Assembly: GCF_008312885.1 (NCBI RefSeq)
Contig: NZ_VSSO01000003.1
Coordinates: forward strand, 248,001 to 312,000
Direction: 5' to 3'
Source: Lolliginicoccus suaedae
GTDB lineage: Bacteria > Actinomycetota > Actinomycetes > Mycobacteriales > Mycobacteriaceae
DNA: 64,000 nucleotides
Below are positions 21,308 to 30,088 of this stretch, one piece after another (positions within the stretch are counted from its first letter, which is position 1; every line of letters begins with the position of its first letter). A program made the position numbers and the translations under genes. Under the pieces are notes generated by a model. It did not search any database. It saw nothing but the letters and a program-made list of their open reading frames with translations, and had not been told where the DNA came from.

Positions 21308-22273
21308 CTACAGGCTGAAGCGCAGAGCGCCATTCGCCCCGTTCGGGAAGAATCCGCCCCGGTCAGTGGCACCTGGGTTGAGGTAGACGATGTTGAGAAC
21401 CTGGAAGGGAGTCCGGCTGAACGCGATGGCATTGCCATCCGTCGGGACCAGGTTCGCCGCGCCGTTCATCGTGATGCCCTGATCCTTATCGTCCGGTCCA
21501 TCGAGGCTGTCGCGGGCGTCGGAGATCGCATTGGCGGGGGCCTGCAGGCCCTTGGCGAACAAGCTCGTCCGCACGATTCCGGCATGGTAGGCCTCGACGG
21601 CGAGGATGCCGGCCGCAGCGTCGAGGAACTCCTTGCTCTGCACCAGCGGGGCCGCGCCCTTGTAGGCGGTGACACCCACATCCTCGAAGACGTATGCACC
21701 GAGCAGGAAGTTGTCCTCGTTGGCGAAGACATCGAACGTCTCGCCCTCGCCGATCAGTCCCGCCGCTTGTGCTGCCGCGTTGAAGCTGCCTTGCAGGTCG
21801 ATCGCGGGGCGGCCCACAGCAGTGTTGCCCAGTGCCTTCCGCAGGAACTCGACGTGCTTCAGTTCATCGTGGGCGATCTCCTGCGCGTACTGGCGGATCG
21901 CGGGAGTCGCGAAGTTGACCTGTCGACCGCCCTGCACCGGCCCGCGCCCACCGATGCCGTCGGTCAACGCGTCCGGGAGATTGTTCCCGGAGACCGCGAG
22001 CGCATAGAACTCGGCCTCCAGGTACTCGAGGTTGAGGGCGAAGTTGAGGATCGCCCCATCTGTCAGAGGCCCAGCGGGCCCCGGGATGAGGTTCCCCACT
22101 CCTGGCGGGATATCCGGGCTATTGATGCTCTGCGCAAGCGCTGCGCCCGCGCCCGCCGCTACCACTCCCGCGCTGGCGCCCGCGACGCCGAGCGCACGCA
22201 GGAAGCTGCGCCGCTCGAACCGGTCTGCGGTGCTCCGGCCGACAGCCTGCTTGATGAACTCCTGATCAAACAT
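21308..22273 (-). CDS. Tat-exported ferritin-like domain protein
   Basis: The 321-residue protein carries a twin-arginine signal (ERRSFLRALGVAG, then a hydrophobic Ala/Gly stretch ending AALA) at about residues 20-48, so it is exported folded. The mature part has ferritin-like helices with the metal-ligand pattern NLEYLEAEFYALAV and AHDELKHVEFLRKAL. This matches the Ferritin_2 type of secreted ferritin-like proteins. The ATG at 22273 gives MFDQEFIKQAVGR before the signal. A role in iron, stress or the cell envelope is possible; none is shown. It is divergent from the TVP38 gene. Confidence 0.87.
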   Translation of the reverse strand: MFDQEFIKQAVGRSTADRFERRSFLRALGVAGASAGVVAAGAGAALAQSINSPDIPPGVGNLIPGPAGPLTDGAILNFALNLEYLEAEFYALAVSGNNLPDALTDGIGGRGPVQGGRQVNFATPAIRQYAQEIAHDELKHVEFLRKALGNTAVGRPAIDLQGSFNAAAQAAGLIGEGETFDVFANEDNFLLGAYVFEDVGVTAYKGAAPLVQSKEFLDAAAGILAVEAYHAGIVRTSLFAKGLQAPANAISDARDSLDGPDDKDQGITMNGAANLVPTDGNAIAFSRTPFQVLNIVYLNPGATDRGGFFPNGANGALRFSL

Positions 22274-22479
22274 CGAGATCCTTTTGTTCGGTCGAGAACT
22301 GGACGAGGACAACCGGATTGCCACGCACCGGCTGCAGTAGTGATACGCACCACACCTGCGCGCGGATTGGCGCAAACATGATCTTCAGCAAGAAACTGAT
22401 CCGCGGTAGCAAAGGACACAGTGTGATCCGTGATGCATTCGTTCTGGGCCGAACCCCACGGGCATGGCACGATAGACAG

Positions 22480-23136
22480 GTGACCACGACCGATGCATCC
22501 CGCACCTCGCGCCCGATCGCACGGCCACTTGCCCTCGTCGGGCTGCTCGTCGCGGCCATCGCAGCGGTCACCATCCTCGACGTCCCCGGCCCCACCGAGC
22601 TCCGGGCCGCAGTAGAGTCCACAGGCCTCTGGGGCATCGCCATCTTCATGGCCCTCTTCATCGGTCTCGCCCTCACCCCGGTGCCGTCGAGCGCCATGGC
22701 CATCGCCGCAGGCCTGCTCTACGGCCTCACCATCGGCATCGCCGTCACTCTTGTCTCCGCCACCGCCGCCGGGATCATCGCCTACTTCGTCGGCCGCTCC
22801 CTCGGGGCGGACGCCCTCGTCCACTACGGCGGGTCCCCCGCGTCCCGGGCCGTCCGCTTCCTCCAGCAACGAGGCTTCTCCACCGTGCTCGCCGTGCAGG
22901 TCGTGCCCGTCACCCCGTTCTGGCTGGTCAACTATGCCGCTGGGGTCAGCAATGTGCCCGTCGGCAGCTACGTGCTCGGCACCGCCATCGGCATCCTGCC
23001 CGGCATGATCGGGTTCGTCGCCATCGGAGCATTCGGCACGTCCGCCATCTCCTGGCAGTTCGTGGTGGCCCTCGCCTTCGTCTTCGGCATCTCCGTCGCC
23101 AGCGCCGTGCTCGTGCAGCGCCGCACCGGCTTCTGA
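22480..23136 (+). CDS. TVP38/TMEM64 family (DedA-like) membrane protein
   Basis: A 218-residue protein with six or so membrane segments. It shows the VTT/DedA-type core: LTPVPSSAMAIAAGLLYG, IAYFVGRSLG, and VQVVPVTPFWLVNYAAG with the membrane-embedded Pro and polar residues. DedA-superfamily proteins are linked to lipid scrambling or undecaprenyl-phosphate recycling; the specific role here is unknown. I chose the GTG at 22480 because it precedes a short basic N-terminus and the first helix. Earlier in-frame starts at 22318 and 22378 would add non-membrane sequence that overlaps the promoter region. Confidence 0.85.
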   Translation: MTTTDASRTSRPIARPLALVGLLVAAIAAVTILDVPGPTELRAAVESTGLWGIAIFMALFIGLALTPVPSSAMAIAAGLLYGLTIGIAVTLVSATAAGIIAYFVGRSLGADALVHYGGSPASRAVRFLQQRGFSTVLAVQVVPVTPFWLVNYAAGVSNVPVGSYVLGTAIGILPGMIGFVAIGAFGTSAISWQFVVALAFVFGISVASAVLVQRRTGF

Positions 23137-23180
23137 GCACCAGCACCGGACGGTGCGGCAGCAAACGCCGCAGCAGCAGC

Positions 23181-23247
23181 AAACGCGATAGAAACGGCCG
23201 AGAACTCGGCTCCGCTTCTATCGCGTTTGACGATTTCCGGTGCTTTT
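23181..23247 (-). repeat. Palindromic intergenic element, family A, copy 2 (reverse orientation)
   Basis: The outer stem CAAACGCGATAGAA (23181-23194) pairs with 23217-23230. The inner stem is GCCGAG/CTCGGC, 6 bp and perfect. The family's lead motif AGCACCGGAAATCG follows in reverse complement, to 23247. It lies between the convergent TVP38 and CDF genes. Confidence 0.85.
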
Positions 23248-23301
23248 GGCGGCCCGTTGTACCCGGCCCCGCGGCACCCTGCCCCGCACCCGGCGCCCGC
23301 G

Positions 23302-24231
23302 CTACTCCCCCGCAGGTATCCCGGCGCGCTTGAGGTCGGGCTCGAGATAGATCATGCGGGCGGCGGGGATGGCGTCCCGCACGCGCGCCTCAGCCGCGTC
23401 GATGGCCGCGGCGAGCTGCTGGATGCTGGTGCCCGGGGCGATGTTGAGCTTGGCGGCGATGAGCAGTTCGTCGGGACCGATGTACTGGGTCCGGCAGTGG
23501 ATGACACCACGGATGGTGACGTGATCGGGCAGCTCGGCGAACACGCGGTCGAGCTGGGCGTCGGTGGCGCCCTCGCCGATGAGCAGGCTCTTCATCTCGA
23601 TGATGAGGATGACGGCGATGATGCCGAGCAGCACACCGATGCTGAGGGTGCCGATGCCATCCCAGATGGGGTCATCGGTGATGACGGTCAGCCCGACGCC
23701 GAGCAGCGCGAGGATGAGGCCGACGAGCGCGCCGAGGTCCTCGAGGAGCACGACGGGCAGCTCGGGCTGGCGGGAGTTGCGGATGAATCCCCACCAGGAC
23801 GAGGAGCCCTTGAGCGGCCGGGATTCCTTGATGGCGGTGGCGAAGCTGTAGGTCTCGAGACCGATGGCGACCAGCAGGATCACCACGGCCACCATGGGCG
23901 AGGTCAGGCCCTCGGGGTGCTGGATCTTGTGGATGCCCTCGTAGATGGCGAACATCGAGCCGAGGGTGAACAGCACGAGCGCGACGACGAAAGAGTAGAA
24001 GTAGCGGCTGCGGCCGTAGCCGAATGGGTGCAGGCGCGTCGCCTCGCGCTGCGCTCGCCGGTGGCCGAGGAGGAGCAAGCCCTGGTTGGAGGTGTCGGCC
24101 ACGGAGTGCACGGCCTCGGCGAGCATCGAGGATGAGCCGGTGATGATGAAGCCGACGAACTTGGCGACCGCGATGCCCGCGTTGGCGAACAGTGCCGCGA
24201 GGATTGCTTTCTTGCCACCATGCGCTGCCAT
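23302..24231 (-). CDS. cation diffusion facilitator family transporter
   Basis: Membrane proton antiporter that exports divalent metals such as Zn2+, Fe2+ or Mn2+. The 309-residue protein has six membrane segments. The TM2 metal-site motif is AEAVHSVADTSNQ (His-x3-Asp) and the TM5 counterpart is VVLLEDLGALVG (Glu-Asp). A cytoplasmic C-terminal domain ends PDLKRAGIPAGE. Because TM5 has ED instead of HxxxD or DxxxD, metal choice is uncertain. The ATG at 24231 fits the family N-terminus (MAAHGGKKAILAALFANAG). Confidence 0.92.
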   Translation of the reverse strand: MAAHGGKKAILAALFANAGIAVAKFVGFIITGSSSMLAEAVHSVADTSNQGLLLLGHRRAQREATRLHPFGYGRSRYFYSFVVALVLFTLGSMFAIYEGIHKIQHPEGLTSPMVAVVILLVAIGLETYSFATAIKESRPLKGSSSWWGFIRNSRQPELPVVLLEDLGALVGLILALLGVGLTVITDDPIWDGIGTLSIGVLLGIIAVILIIEMKSLLIGEGATDAQLDRVFAELPDHVTIRGVIHCRTQYIGPDELLIAAKLNIAPGTSIQQLAAAIDAAEARVRDAIPAARMIYLEPDLKRAGIPAGE

Positions 24232-24520
24232 GACCGCCCCTGGACCTGTCGTGGGAATCTGAGGTTTCGAGGTGACGCTACCGCACGGTGGGCCGGACAG
24301 GGCCGGCACGGCATGACCACCGGGATCGTCCGGTGAGTTCTGTCCCGTTTTCCGCCCAGTAGCCTTCGCGATGGGCGATGTGGCGTAGAGTCCGGGGGGA
24401 AATATCACCTTGGAGCCGCGCATTGACGTTGCAGGTCACGCTCGGGGCAGGTCTCGCTCGGGCGAGTGTTGTCCTGCGGGGCCAGTGCGCGTGTCATGTC
24501 GAGCATTGAAGGAGCCGGTG

Positions 24521-25954
24521 TTGGCTGGGGACGCGTTCGCAGAGTGGAAGCGCCGTGAGGAACTCGCTGAAGCGATGATCCCGATCATCGGGCAGTTGTA
24601 TCGCCAGCATGATGTGTCGATCCTCGTGCATAGCCGTTCGCTGGTGAACAAGTCTGCCGTTGGGATTCTCAAGGCGCACCGGTTCGTGCGGCAGATCGAG
24701 GAGACCGAGCTTGCCATCGAGGATTCGTACCCGATCCTCAGGACTGTCTCGGAGATGAACCTCGCGCCGTCGCGGATCGACATCGGGCATCTCGCGATGG
24801 CGTTCAAGAAGGATGATCGCGGCCTGTCGGTCGAGGAGTTCACCCGGGACGCCGTGAAGGACGCGATCGCCGCCGATGGCGCCGGGCATCCCCCGGCTCG
24901 TGACGTGGTGCTTTATGGCTTCGGGCGGATCGGTCGCCTGCTTGCCCGCCTGCTGATCGAGAAGACCGGCTCGGGCAACGGCTTGCGCCTGCGCGCCGTG
25001 GTGGTGCGCAAGGGCGGGGAGAATGATCTCGCCAAGCGCGCGTCGCTGCTCCGCCGCGATTCGGTGCATGGATTGTTCAACGGCACGATCCATGTCGATG
25101 AGGAGAACGAGACGATCATTGCCAACGGCAATGAGATCAAGATCATCTACAGTGGCGATCCCACCTCGATCGACTACACCGAGTACGGCATCAATGACGC
25201 GGTGCTCATCGACAACACCGGCAAGTGGCGCGACTCGGAGGGCCTGTCGCAGCACCTGCGGCCCGGCATCTCGAAGGTCGTGCTCACCGCGCCCGGCAAG
25301 GGCGATGTGAAGAACATCGTGCACGGCGTCAACCACGACACCCTCGGCGAGAACGACACGATCCTCTCCTGCGCGAGCTGCACCACCAACGCGATCGTGC
25401 CGCCGCTCAAGGCGCTCAACGACAAGTTCGGCGTCGAGTACTGCCACGTCGAGACGGTGCACTCGTTCACCAACGATCAGAACTTGCTCGACAACTACCA
25501 CAAGGGCAACCGGCGTGGTCGCTCCGCGCCGCTGAACATGGTGCTCACCGAGACCGGTGCCGCCTCCGCCGTCGCGAAGGCACTGCCCGAGCTGACCGGC
25601 CTGGTCACCGGCTCGTCGATCCGCGTTCCCACCCCGGACGTGTCGATGGCGATGCTCAACGTCACGCTCAAGGAAGGCACCACCCGCGACGAGCTGGTGA
25701 ACCACTTGCGCAATGTGTCGCTGAGCTCGACCATGCAGCGGCAGATCGACTTCATCGCCTCCACCGAGACGGTGTCCACCGACTTCGTGGGTTCCCGCGC
25801 GGCGTGCGTCGTCGATGCGGAGGCCACCATCGTGCAGGGCAACCACGCGGTGGTGTACCTGTGGTACGACAACGAGTTCGGCTACTCCTGCCAGGTGATC
25901 CGGGTCGTCCAGCACATCACGGGCGTGCTGTACCCGAAGTACCCGCAGGCCTGA
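24521..25954 (+). CDS. gap: glyceraldehyde-3-phosphate dehydrogenase, long (about 480-residue) form
   Basis: Oxidises glyceraldehyde-3-phosphate to 1,3-bisphosphoglycerate, or runs in reverse. The nucleotide-binding motif VVLYGFGRIGRLLARLL starts near residue 129 and the catalytic Cys is in LSCASCTTNAI near residue 285. About 125 extra N-terminal residues (including ILVHSRSLVNKSAVGILKAH) mark the long class, like the second GAPDH of Corynebacterium glutamicum, which serves gluconeogenesis. I chose the TTG at 24521, with GGAG six bases upstream; a GTG at 24518 is too close to that site. A classical pgk-tpi neighbourhood is absent, which also argues for a non-glycolytic role. Confidence 0.93.
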   Translation: MAGDAFAEWKRREELAEAMIPIIGQLYRQHDVSILVHSRSLVNKSAVGILKAHRFVRQIEETELAIEDSYPILRTVSEMNLAPSRIDIGHLAMAFKKDDRGLSVEEFTRDAVKDAIAADGAGHPPARDVVLYGFGRIGRLLARLLIEKTGSGNGLRLRAVVVRKGGENDLAKRASLLRRDSVHGLFNGTIHVDEENETIIANGNEIKIIYSGDPTSIDYTEYGINDAVLIDNTGKWRDSEGLSQHLRPGISKVVLTAPGKGDVKNIVHGVNHDTLGENDTILSCASCTTNAIVPPLKALNDKFGVEYCHVETVHSFTNDQNLLDNYHKGNRRGRSAPLNMVLTETGAASAVAKALPELTGLVTGSSIRVPTPDVSMAMLNVTLKEGTTRDELVNHLRNVSLSSTMQRQIDFIASTETVSTDFVGSRAACVVDAEATIVQGNHAVVYLWYDNEFGYSCQVIRVVQHITGVLYPKYPQA

Positions 25955-26010
25955 CGCTGCGGTAGGCGCTGCACGGGTAGCTTCCCGGCGGTAGCGAATG
26001 AGCACGAGCG

Positions 26011-26048
26011 AGGGCCCCGGCCTGGATCACTGATCCGGACCGGGGCCT
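26011..26048. terminator. Hairpin terminator after gap
   Basis: GC-rich stem: AGGGCCCCGGCCTGGATCA on the left pairs with TGATCCGGACCGGGGCCT on the right, with one mismatch and one bulge. It lies 56 bases after the gap stop. Confidence 0.75.
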
Positions 26049-26070
26049 TGCGCATGGGCCGGTCCACCCG

Positions 26071-26117
26071 GATCGTGAAGATCCAGCCACATCAGGTGTG
26101 GCTGGATCTTCACGATC
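26071..26117. repeat. Perfect 21-bp inverted repeat
   Basis: Arms 26071-26091 and 26097-26117 are exact complements around TCAGG. No T-run follows. It is separate from the gap terminator 23 bases upstream, and lies between the convergent gap gene and the 1171-codon gene. Confidence 0.8.
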
Positions 26118-26189
26118 GAAGCTAGGGCGCGGCCCCGAGAGGGGCTGCCCGAAGCGCGATGGGCGAGGACCCCGTGGACGCCCACTCGT

Positions 26190-26345
26190 CTAGTGCCCTG
26201 CTGCCACCATCTAGCACCTAGTTGCCACCCCTAGCGCATAGCTGCCACGTCTAGCGCCTAGTTGCCACGGTTGTATCCGTGGCAGGCCCGCACAAGGGTG
26301 GCAGCAGGCACCCAGGGGTGGCAGCAGGCCCGCACAAGGGTGGCA
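26190..26345. repeat. Symmetric array: four TGCCAC repeats facing four GTGGCA repeats
   Basis: Left half: four units of about 20 bp begin at 26190, 26211, 26231 and 26251, with consensus CTAGCGCCTAGTTGCCACNN. Right half: units beginning GTGGCA at 26279, 26298, 26318 and 26340, with the body GGCCCGCACAAGG in two of them. The halves face each other across 26271-26278. The spacing is about two helical turns. It could be a protein-binding array or fold into alternative hairpins. Confidence 0.75.
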
Positions 26346-26433
26346 ACAACCAAGATCTACGAGACAGCTAATGGCGCACTACCGGCGCTGCACGCATTCA
26401 CCGGGCACGCCCGAGATTCCTAGCGCCACACGA

Positions 26434-29400
26434 TCAGGCGGAAGCGGCTTCCCAGTCGGCCCCGGCCTCGAGCCGCGCGTGCGCGATGAGCGCCTCGGCG
26501 AAGACGAGGTCGATGCGGACGAGCTGCGGGCAGATGCGCGCGAGGTCGGCCCATGCCCTGGTGATCTGCTCGTCGAACATGCCCGGCTTGAGCGCGCCAT
26601 GCGCTTCGAGGCGGGCGAGCAGCGCCATGATCAGCGACACCATCGGCAGCATCAGCCACGGATGGGATTGCGTGTCAGCGGCGCCGAGCGCATCGGAGCG
26701 GATGGAGATCTGGTCGTAGAACTGCTTGCCGACCTTGCGGATGGCGCGGATGAACTTCTTCGATCGCACGATCAGCTCGGTGTGGGTGCCGGTGGAGACC
26801 CATTGCTCGCGCATCGCGAAGGTCTCGGCGATGGCGGAGACGCGGGTGTCGACGTCGAGCACGGCGCCGGGAATGATGCGGGCAACGTCGAAGATCTTGT
26901 CGACCTGCTCGGGCGGCATGTGGTGGAGCATGACGGTGGTGTGGTCGAACAGGGCCTTGGCGAGCTCCGTGTCGGTGCCTGAGTCGAGGACACGGATAAG
27001 CGCATCGCCGCCATGCTCGGCGAGCTCCTCGCGGGCCTGCACCCACGCTTCGCTGCCACGGCGGGCGTTGAGCAGGTCATCGAGGGTGGCGAGGCAGGTC
27101 GCCCAGGGATTGGCACCGATGGTTGCTGCCGGGGCTTCGATGCTGCCTGGCTCGCTGGCGGCTGTCTCGTCGTTGCTCCCAGGCTGGAGCGGCGGGGCGG
27201 TGAAGCGCCCGCGCACGACTCCGGTCTCGATGATCAGGGCTGGCTGCTCGGCGACGGGGACGGTGCTGTGGGTGAGCGCGACGAGCGCCTGGCGTGGTTG
27301 CTCGGCGAGAAGCGTGCGCAAGCCACCGCTAGCCTCGGCGTGGGTGTCGTCCTTCGCCGAGGTGAGCGCCTGCAGCGCCGCCCATGCCTGCGGTCCCGGC
27401 TCCATCCCGGTGGGCAGACCCGCATCACCGGCGATGAAGCGCGAGAGCGCCTCGAGGGCGGGGTCGGTGGAACGATGCCAGCCTGCCTGCTCGATGCGTG
27501 TGGCGCCCGCCGGTGGCGTAGCTGGCGGCAGGACGGGATTGTGGTGGTCCTGCACGAGGACGCGGACGCGCAGCGGGCCCGCTGCCTGGAACTCGTCGGG
27601 CAGCACGACAGTGTCGTCGCGCACGGGCAAGGTGGCGGGCGCGTGCCAGGGCGCAGTCTCGAGCCAGGCTTGCACCGTGATTCCCGTGACGTCGGCGAGG
27701 TCATCGAGGACGAGGGTGTTGCCGTCGAGCCGGATGCCGGTGTAGAGCTCCGCGGGCCGCACGGTGGCGAGGAGCACGTCGTGGGGTGCCTCGTCCTCGG
27801 CCTGGACGACGGCGACGATGCGGGCGGAGCGGAGCCTGCCCATGCCTTCGCGGAGGGTGCGCAGCCCCACTTCGAAGGCGTCGGCATGCTCGTTGTAGCT
27901 CGGCGGCTCTTGCATGCGGGTCTTGCCGGTGCGGTCGCGCAGCTCGACCCAGGTGTTGATGTCGGTGCTCGCGGGCACGCGGTAGGCGAGGGTGTCGTCG
28001 CTGTCGAGGTCGGCGGGAGTGATGACGTGCGGCACGGATGACCACAGGCCCGGCTCGCCCGGGCTGCCGAGGCGCATCTCGGCGCGCGGCGGGCTGATGA
28101 CCACGGCGATGCCGGGTCCTTCAGGGCTTCTGAGAACGGCGATGCTGTCCGCGTCGTCGCCGGCGACGGTGATCGTGCTGGGATCGACCTCCAGCGGCGG
28201 GTCGGCCTGCAGGGTGATGGTGGCGTTGCTGAGCCCGTCCTTGGTGGGGACGCGGTAGTCGGGCTCGGCGGTAGCCGCGAATCCCTCAGCGAGGTGGACG
28301 ATCTTGCGGACGTCGGTGCCCAGGGGTCCGCGGATGACGATCTCGTACGTGCCGAGCAGCCCTTCGGGGGCATCCTCGAACGGATCGCAGGTGAGTTCCT
28401 CGTCCTCGACGGTCCAGGCGTAGTTGGCGACCCAGGTGACAGCACCGAGTCTGCGGGCACCGACGAGCCACGCGGTGGTGCTGCCCACGGCGTCGGCGGG
28501 CAGCCAGGCGGCGGGGCGCTCGTTGTAGAGGGGCGAGCCATTGGCTGCGGTGGCGCCGCGGACCGGTTCGGCGAGCAGCACTTCCGGCAGGTAGCCGCGC
28601 CGCACCGCGCGGGGGGTGCCGACCAGGGCGTCGTCCTTCAGCAGGTGCAGCGCGGCGATGCTGGTGGTGTCGACGGCGAGGAGCGTCCAGTCGTGCCAGC
28701 CGACCGGGTTGCCGCGGTCCTCGTCCGCCTCGATGTGATCGCGAGTGGCGGCGTCCACGAGGTAGTGCCCGCGGGGCACGAGGGCATGGACGGTGCCCAG
28801 CGGGATGGGCTGGCGCGGTGGCAGCAGCTTGCCGCCGTCGCTGAAGAGGACCAGTGGGTCTTTCGGGTCAACGAGCGGGAAGACGAACCTGCGCGGGATG
28901 GAGGGATGCTCGACGGTGATGTGGCGAGCAGGCTCGTGGACCGCGTAGTTGGCGTGCGGAGCGCTTGTGTGCTGGCCGTCGCTGCTGGCGAGCGGCTCGG
29001 GGGTGAGCACATCTGTGATGTCGCCGTCGGCGGAGACCTGCCAGCGCTCCTCGGGGCTGGCTGGCGGCGAGGGAACGAGCAGCTGCACGCTGCCATCGCT
29101 GGTATCGAGGCGCAGGCGAGGTGGCTCGATGTGGCCGTCGCTGTCGAACAGCCCGTCCGCCGCAGCGGTGGCGAGGTCGCATTCGGCGAGGACGGCAACG
29201 AGCTCGCCGAACAGTGCCTTGGGCAGCTTGCTGCTCGCCTCGATGCTGTCCTGGTGCGGCTGCCAGGTGGTGGGGTTGCCGAGCGCGATGGCGACGACGT
29301 CGATGATGCGGTCAACGAGGTCGATGGCGTACTGGCCGCCCTCGGTGACGAAGGTGCGCACGGGGATGTCGACGCGGGCGAGCCGGTGGGGCTTGCGGGG

Positions 29401-29949
29401 GTCGGTCAGCCAGTGGGCGAAGGCGGCGCCATTGGGCTCGCCACCGCGGGCGAGGTGGTCGATCATGACATCGACGAGGCCTCGAAGGCACGGCAGGGGA
29501 ATCCCGGCCTGCATGCCAATGAGCTGCACGTACCGGCTGCGCAGGCGGGGGAACTCGGCGAGCCCGAAGCGGCGGATCAGCTTCGGCACGGCTTGCCGCA
29601 ACTCGGTCTCGGCCTTGGCCTCGCGGGGCAGGCCGAGGTGGGTCCAGTAGCGGTCCCAGAAGTCGCTGGTGCGGCTCTCGCCGCTCGCGTGCATGACGAG
29701 CAGCAGCAGGGTCAGCGCGGGGTACTTGCGGACCAGCGCGGCACCAGCGGCGAGGCTTGGTCCCGCCGTGCGCGCGGAGTACTGGGCGTAGGCGGCATTG
29801 ATTGCTTCAACGGCCTCGATGCCGGGGTGCGCCTCGATGACAAGGGTGGCGCGCTCGAGGACGCGGGTGGTCTCGTACTCGCGGTCGCTGAGCCAGTTGC
29901 CGATCGTTGCTGCCTCGCGGCCCGATAGCGAGCTGCCCCCCTGCGTCAC
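26434..29949 (-). CDS. large protein of unknown family (1171 residues)
   Basis: I do not recognise this protein. There is no signal peptide, membrane helix, Walker motif or obvious nuclease motif. The N-terminal 230 residues look helical (GREAATIGNWLSDREYETTR; LRSRYVQLIGMQAG). Residues about 240-850 look beta-rich and may contain several Ig-like or beta-sandwich units (RFVFPLVDPKDPLVLFSDGG; GTYEIVIRGPLGTDVRKIVH). Residues about 870-1171 are helical again, ending with FAEALIAHARLEAGADW. The start is a GTG at 29949 behind GAGAAGGGTGGGAAC. It stands alone, convergent with gap and upstream of the MFS gene on the same strand. Composition resembles the neighbouring host genes. A structural or recognition role is more likely than a simple enzyme. 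Confidence 0.75.
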   Translation of the reverse strand: MTQGGSSLSGREAATIGNWLSDREYETTRVLERATLVIEAHPGIEAVEAINAAYAQYSARTAGPSLAAGAALVRKYPALTLLLLVMHASGESRTSDFWDRYWTHLGLPREAKAETELRQAVPKLIRRFGLAEFPRLRSRYVQLIGMQAGIPLPCLRGLVDVMIDHLARGGEPNGAAFAHWLTDPRKPHRLARVDIPVRTFVTEGGQYAIDLVDRIIDVVAIALGNPTTWQPHQDSIEASSKLPKALFGELVAVLAECDLATAAADGLFDSDGHIEPPRLRLDTSDGSVQLLVPSPPASPEERWQVSADGDITDVLTPEPLASSDGQHTSAPHANYAVHEPARHITVEHPSIPRRFVFPLVDPKDPLVLFSDGGKLLPPRQPIPLGTVHALVPRGHYLVDAATRDHIEADEDRGNPVGWHDWTLLAVDTTSIAALHLLKDDALVGTPRAVRRGYLPEVLLAEPVRGATAANGSPLYNERPAAWLPADAVGSTTAWLVGARRLGAVTWVANYAWTVEDEELTCDPFEDAPEGLLGTYEIVIRGPLGTDVRKIVHLAEGFAATAEPDYRVPTKDGLSNATITLQADPPLEVDPSTITVAGDDADSIAVLRSPEGPGIAVVISPPRAEMRLGSPGEPGLWSSVPHVITPADLDSDDTLAYRVPASTDINTWVELRDRTGKTRMQEPPSYNEHADAFEVGLRTLREGMGRLRSARIVAVVQAEDEAPHDVLLATVRPAELYTGIRLDGNTLVLDDLADVTGITVQAWLETAPWHAPATLPVRDDTVVLPDEFQAAGPLRVRVLVQDHHNPVLPPATPPAGATRIEQAGWHRSTDPALEALSRFIAGDAGLPTGMEPGPQAWAALQALTSAKDDTHAEASGGLRTLLAEQPRQALVALTHSTVPVAEQPALIIETGVVRGRFTAPPLQPGSNDETAASEPGSIEAPAATIGANPWATCLATLDDLLNARRGSEAWVQAREELAEHGGDALIRVLDSGTDTELAKALFDHTTVMLHHMPPEQVDKIFDVARIIPGAVLDVDTRVSAIAETFAMREQWVSTGTHTELIVRSKKFIRAIRKVGKQFYDQISIRSDALGAADTQSHPWLMLPMVSLIMALLARLEAHGALKPGMFDEQITRAWADLARICPQLVRIDLVFAEALIAHARLEAGADWEAASA

Positions 29950-30088
29950 GTTCCCACCCTTCTCCCGCCCCCGCCGGATCTTGGATCCGTGGCACGGGTC
30001 CTTGCACCGCTTCGGCCGCGTTGATGCTGCCGACCCACGATAGTAGTGCGATCAGGCGGCGAGCGACACCAGGCCTCCGCTGGCTGGG

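Noticed and set aside
26190-26345. A CRISPR array
   Set aside because: Units are about 20 bp with no unique spacers, the two halves are in opposite orientation, and no cas gene is present.
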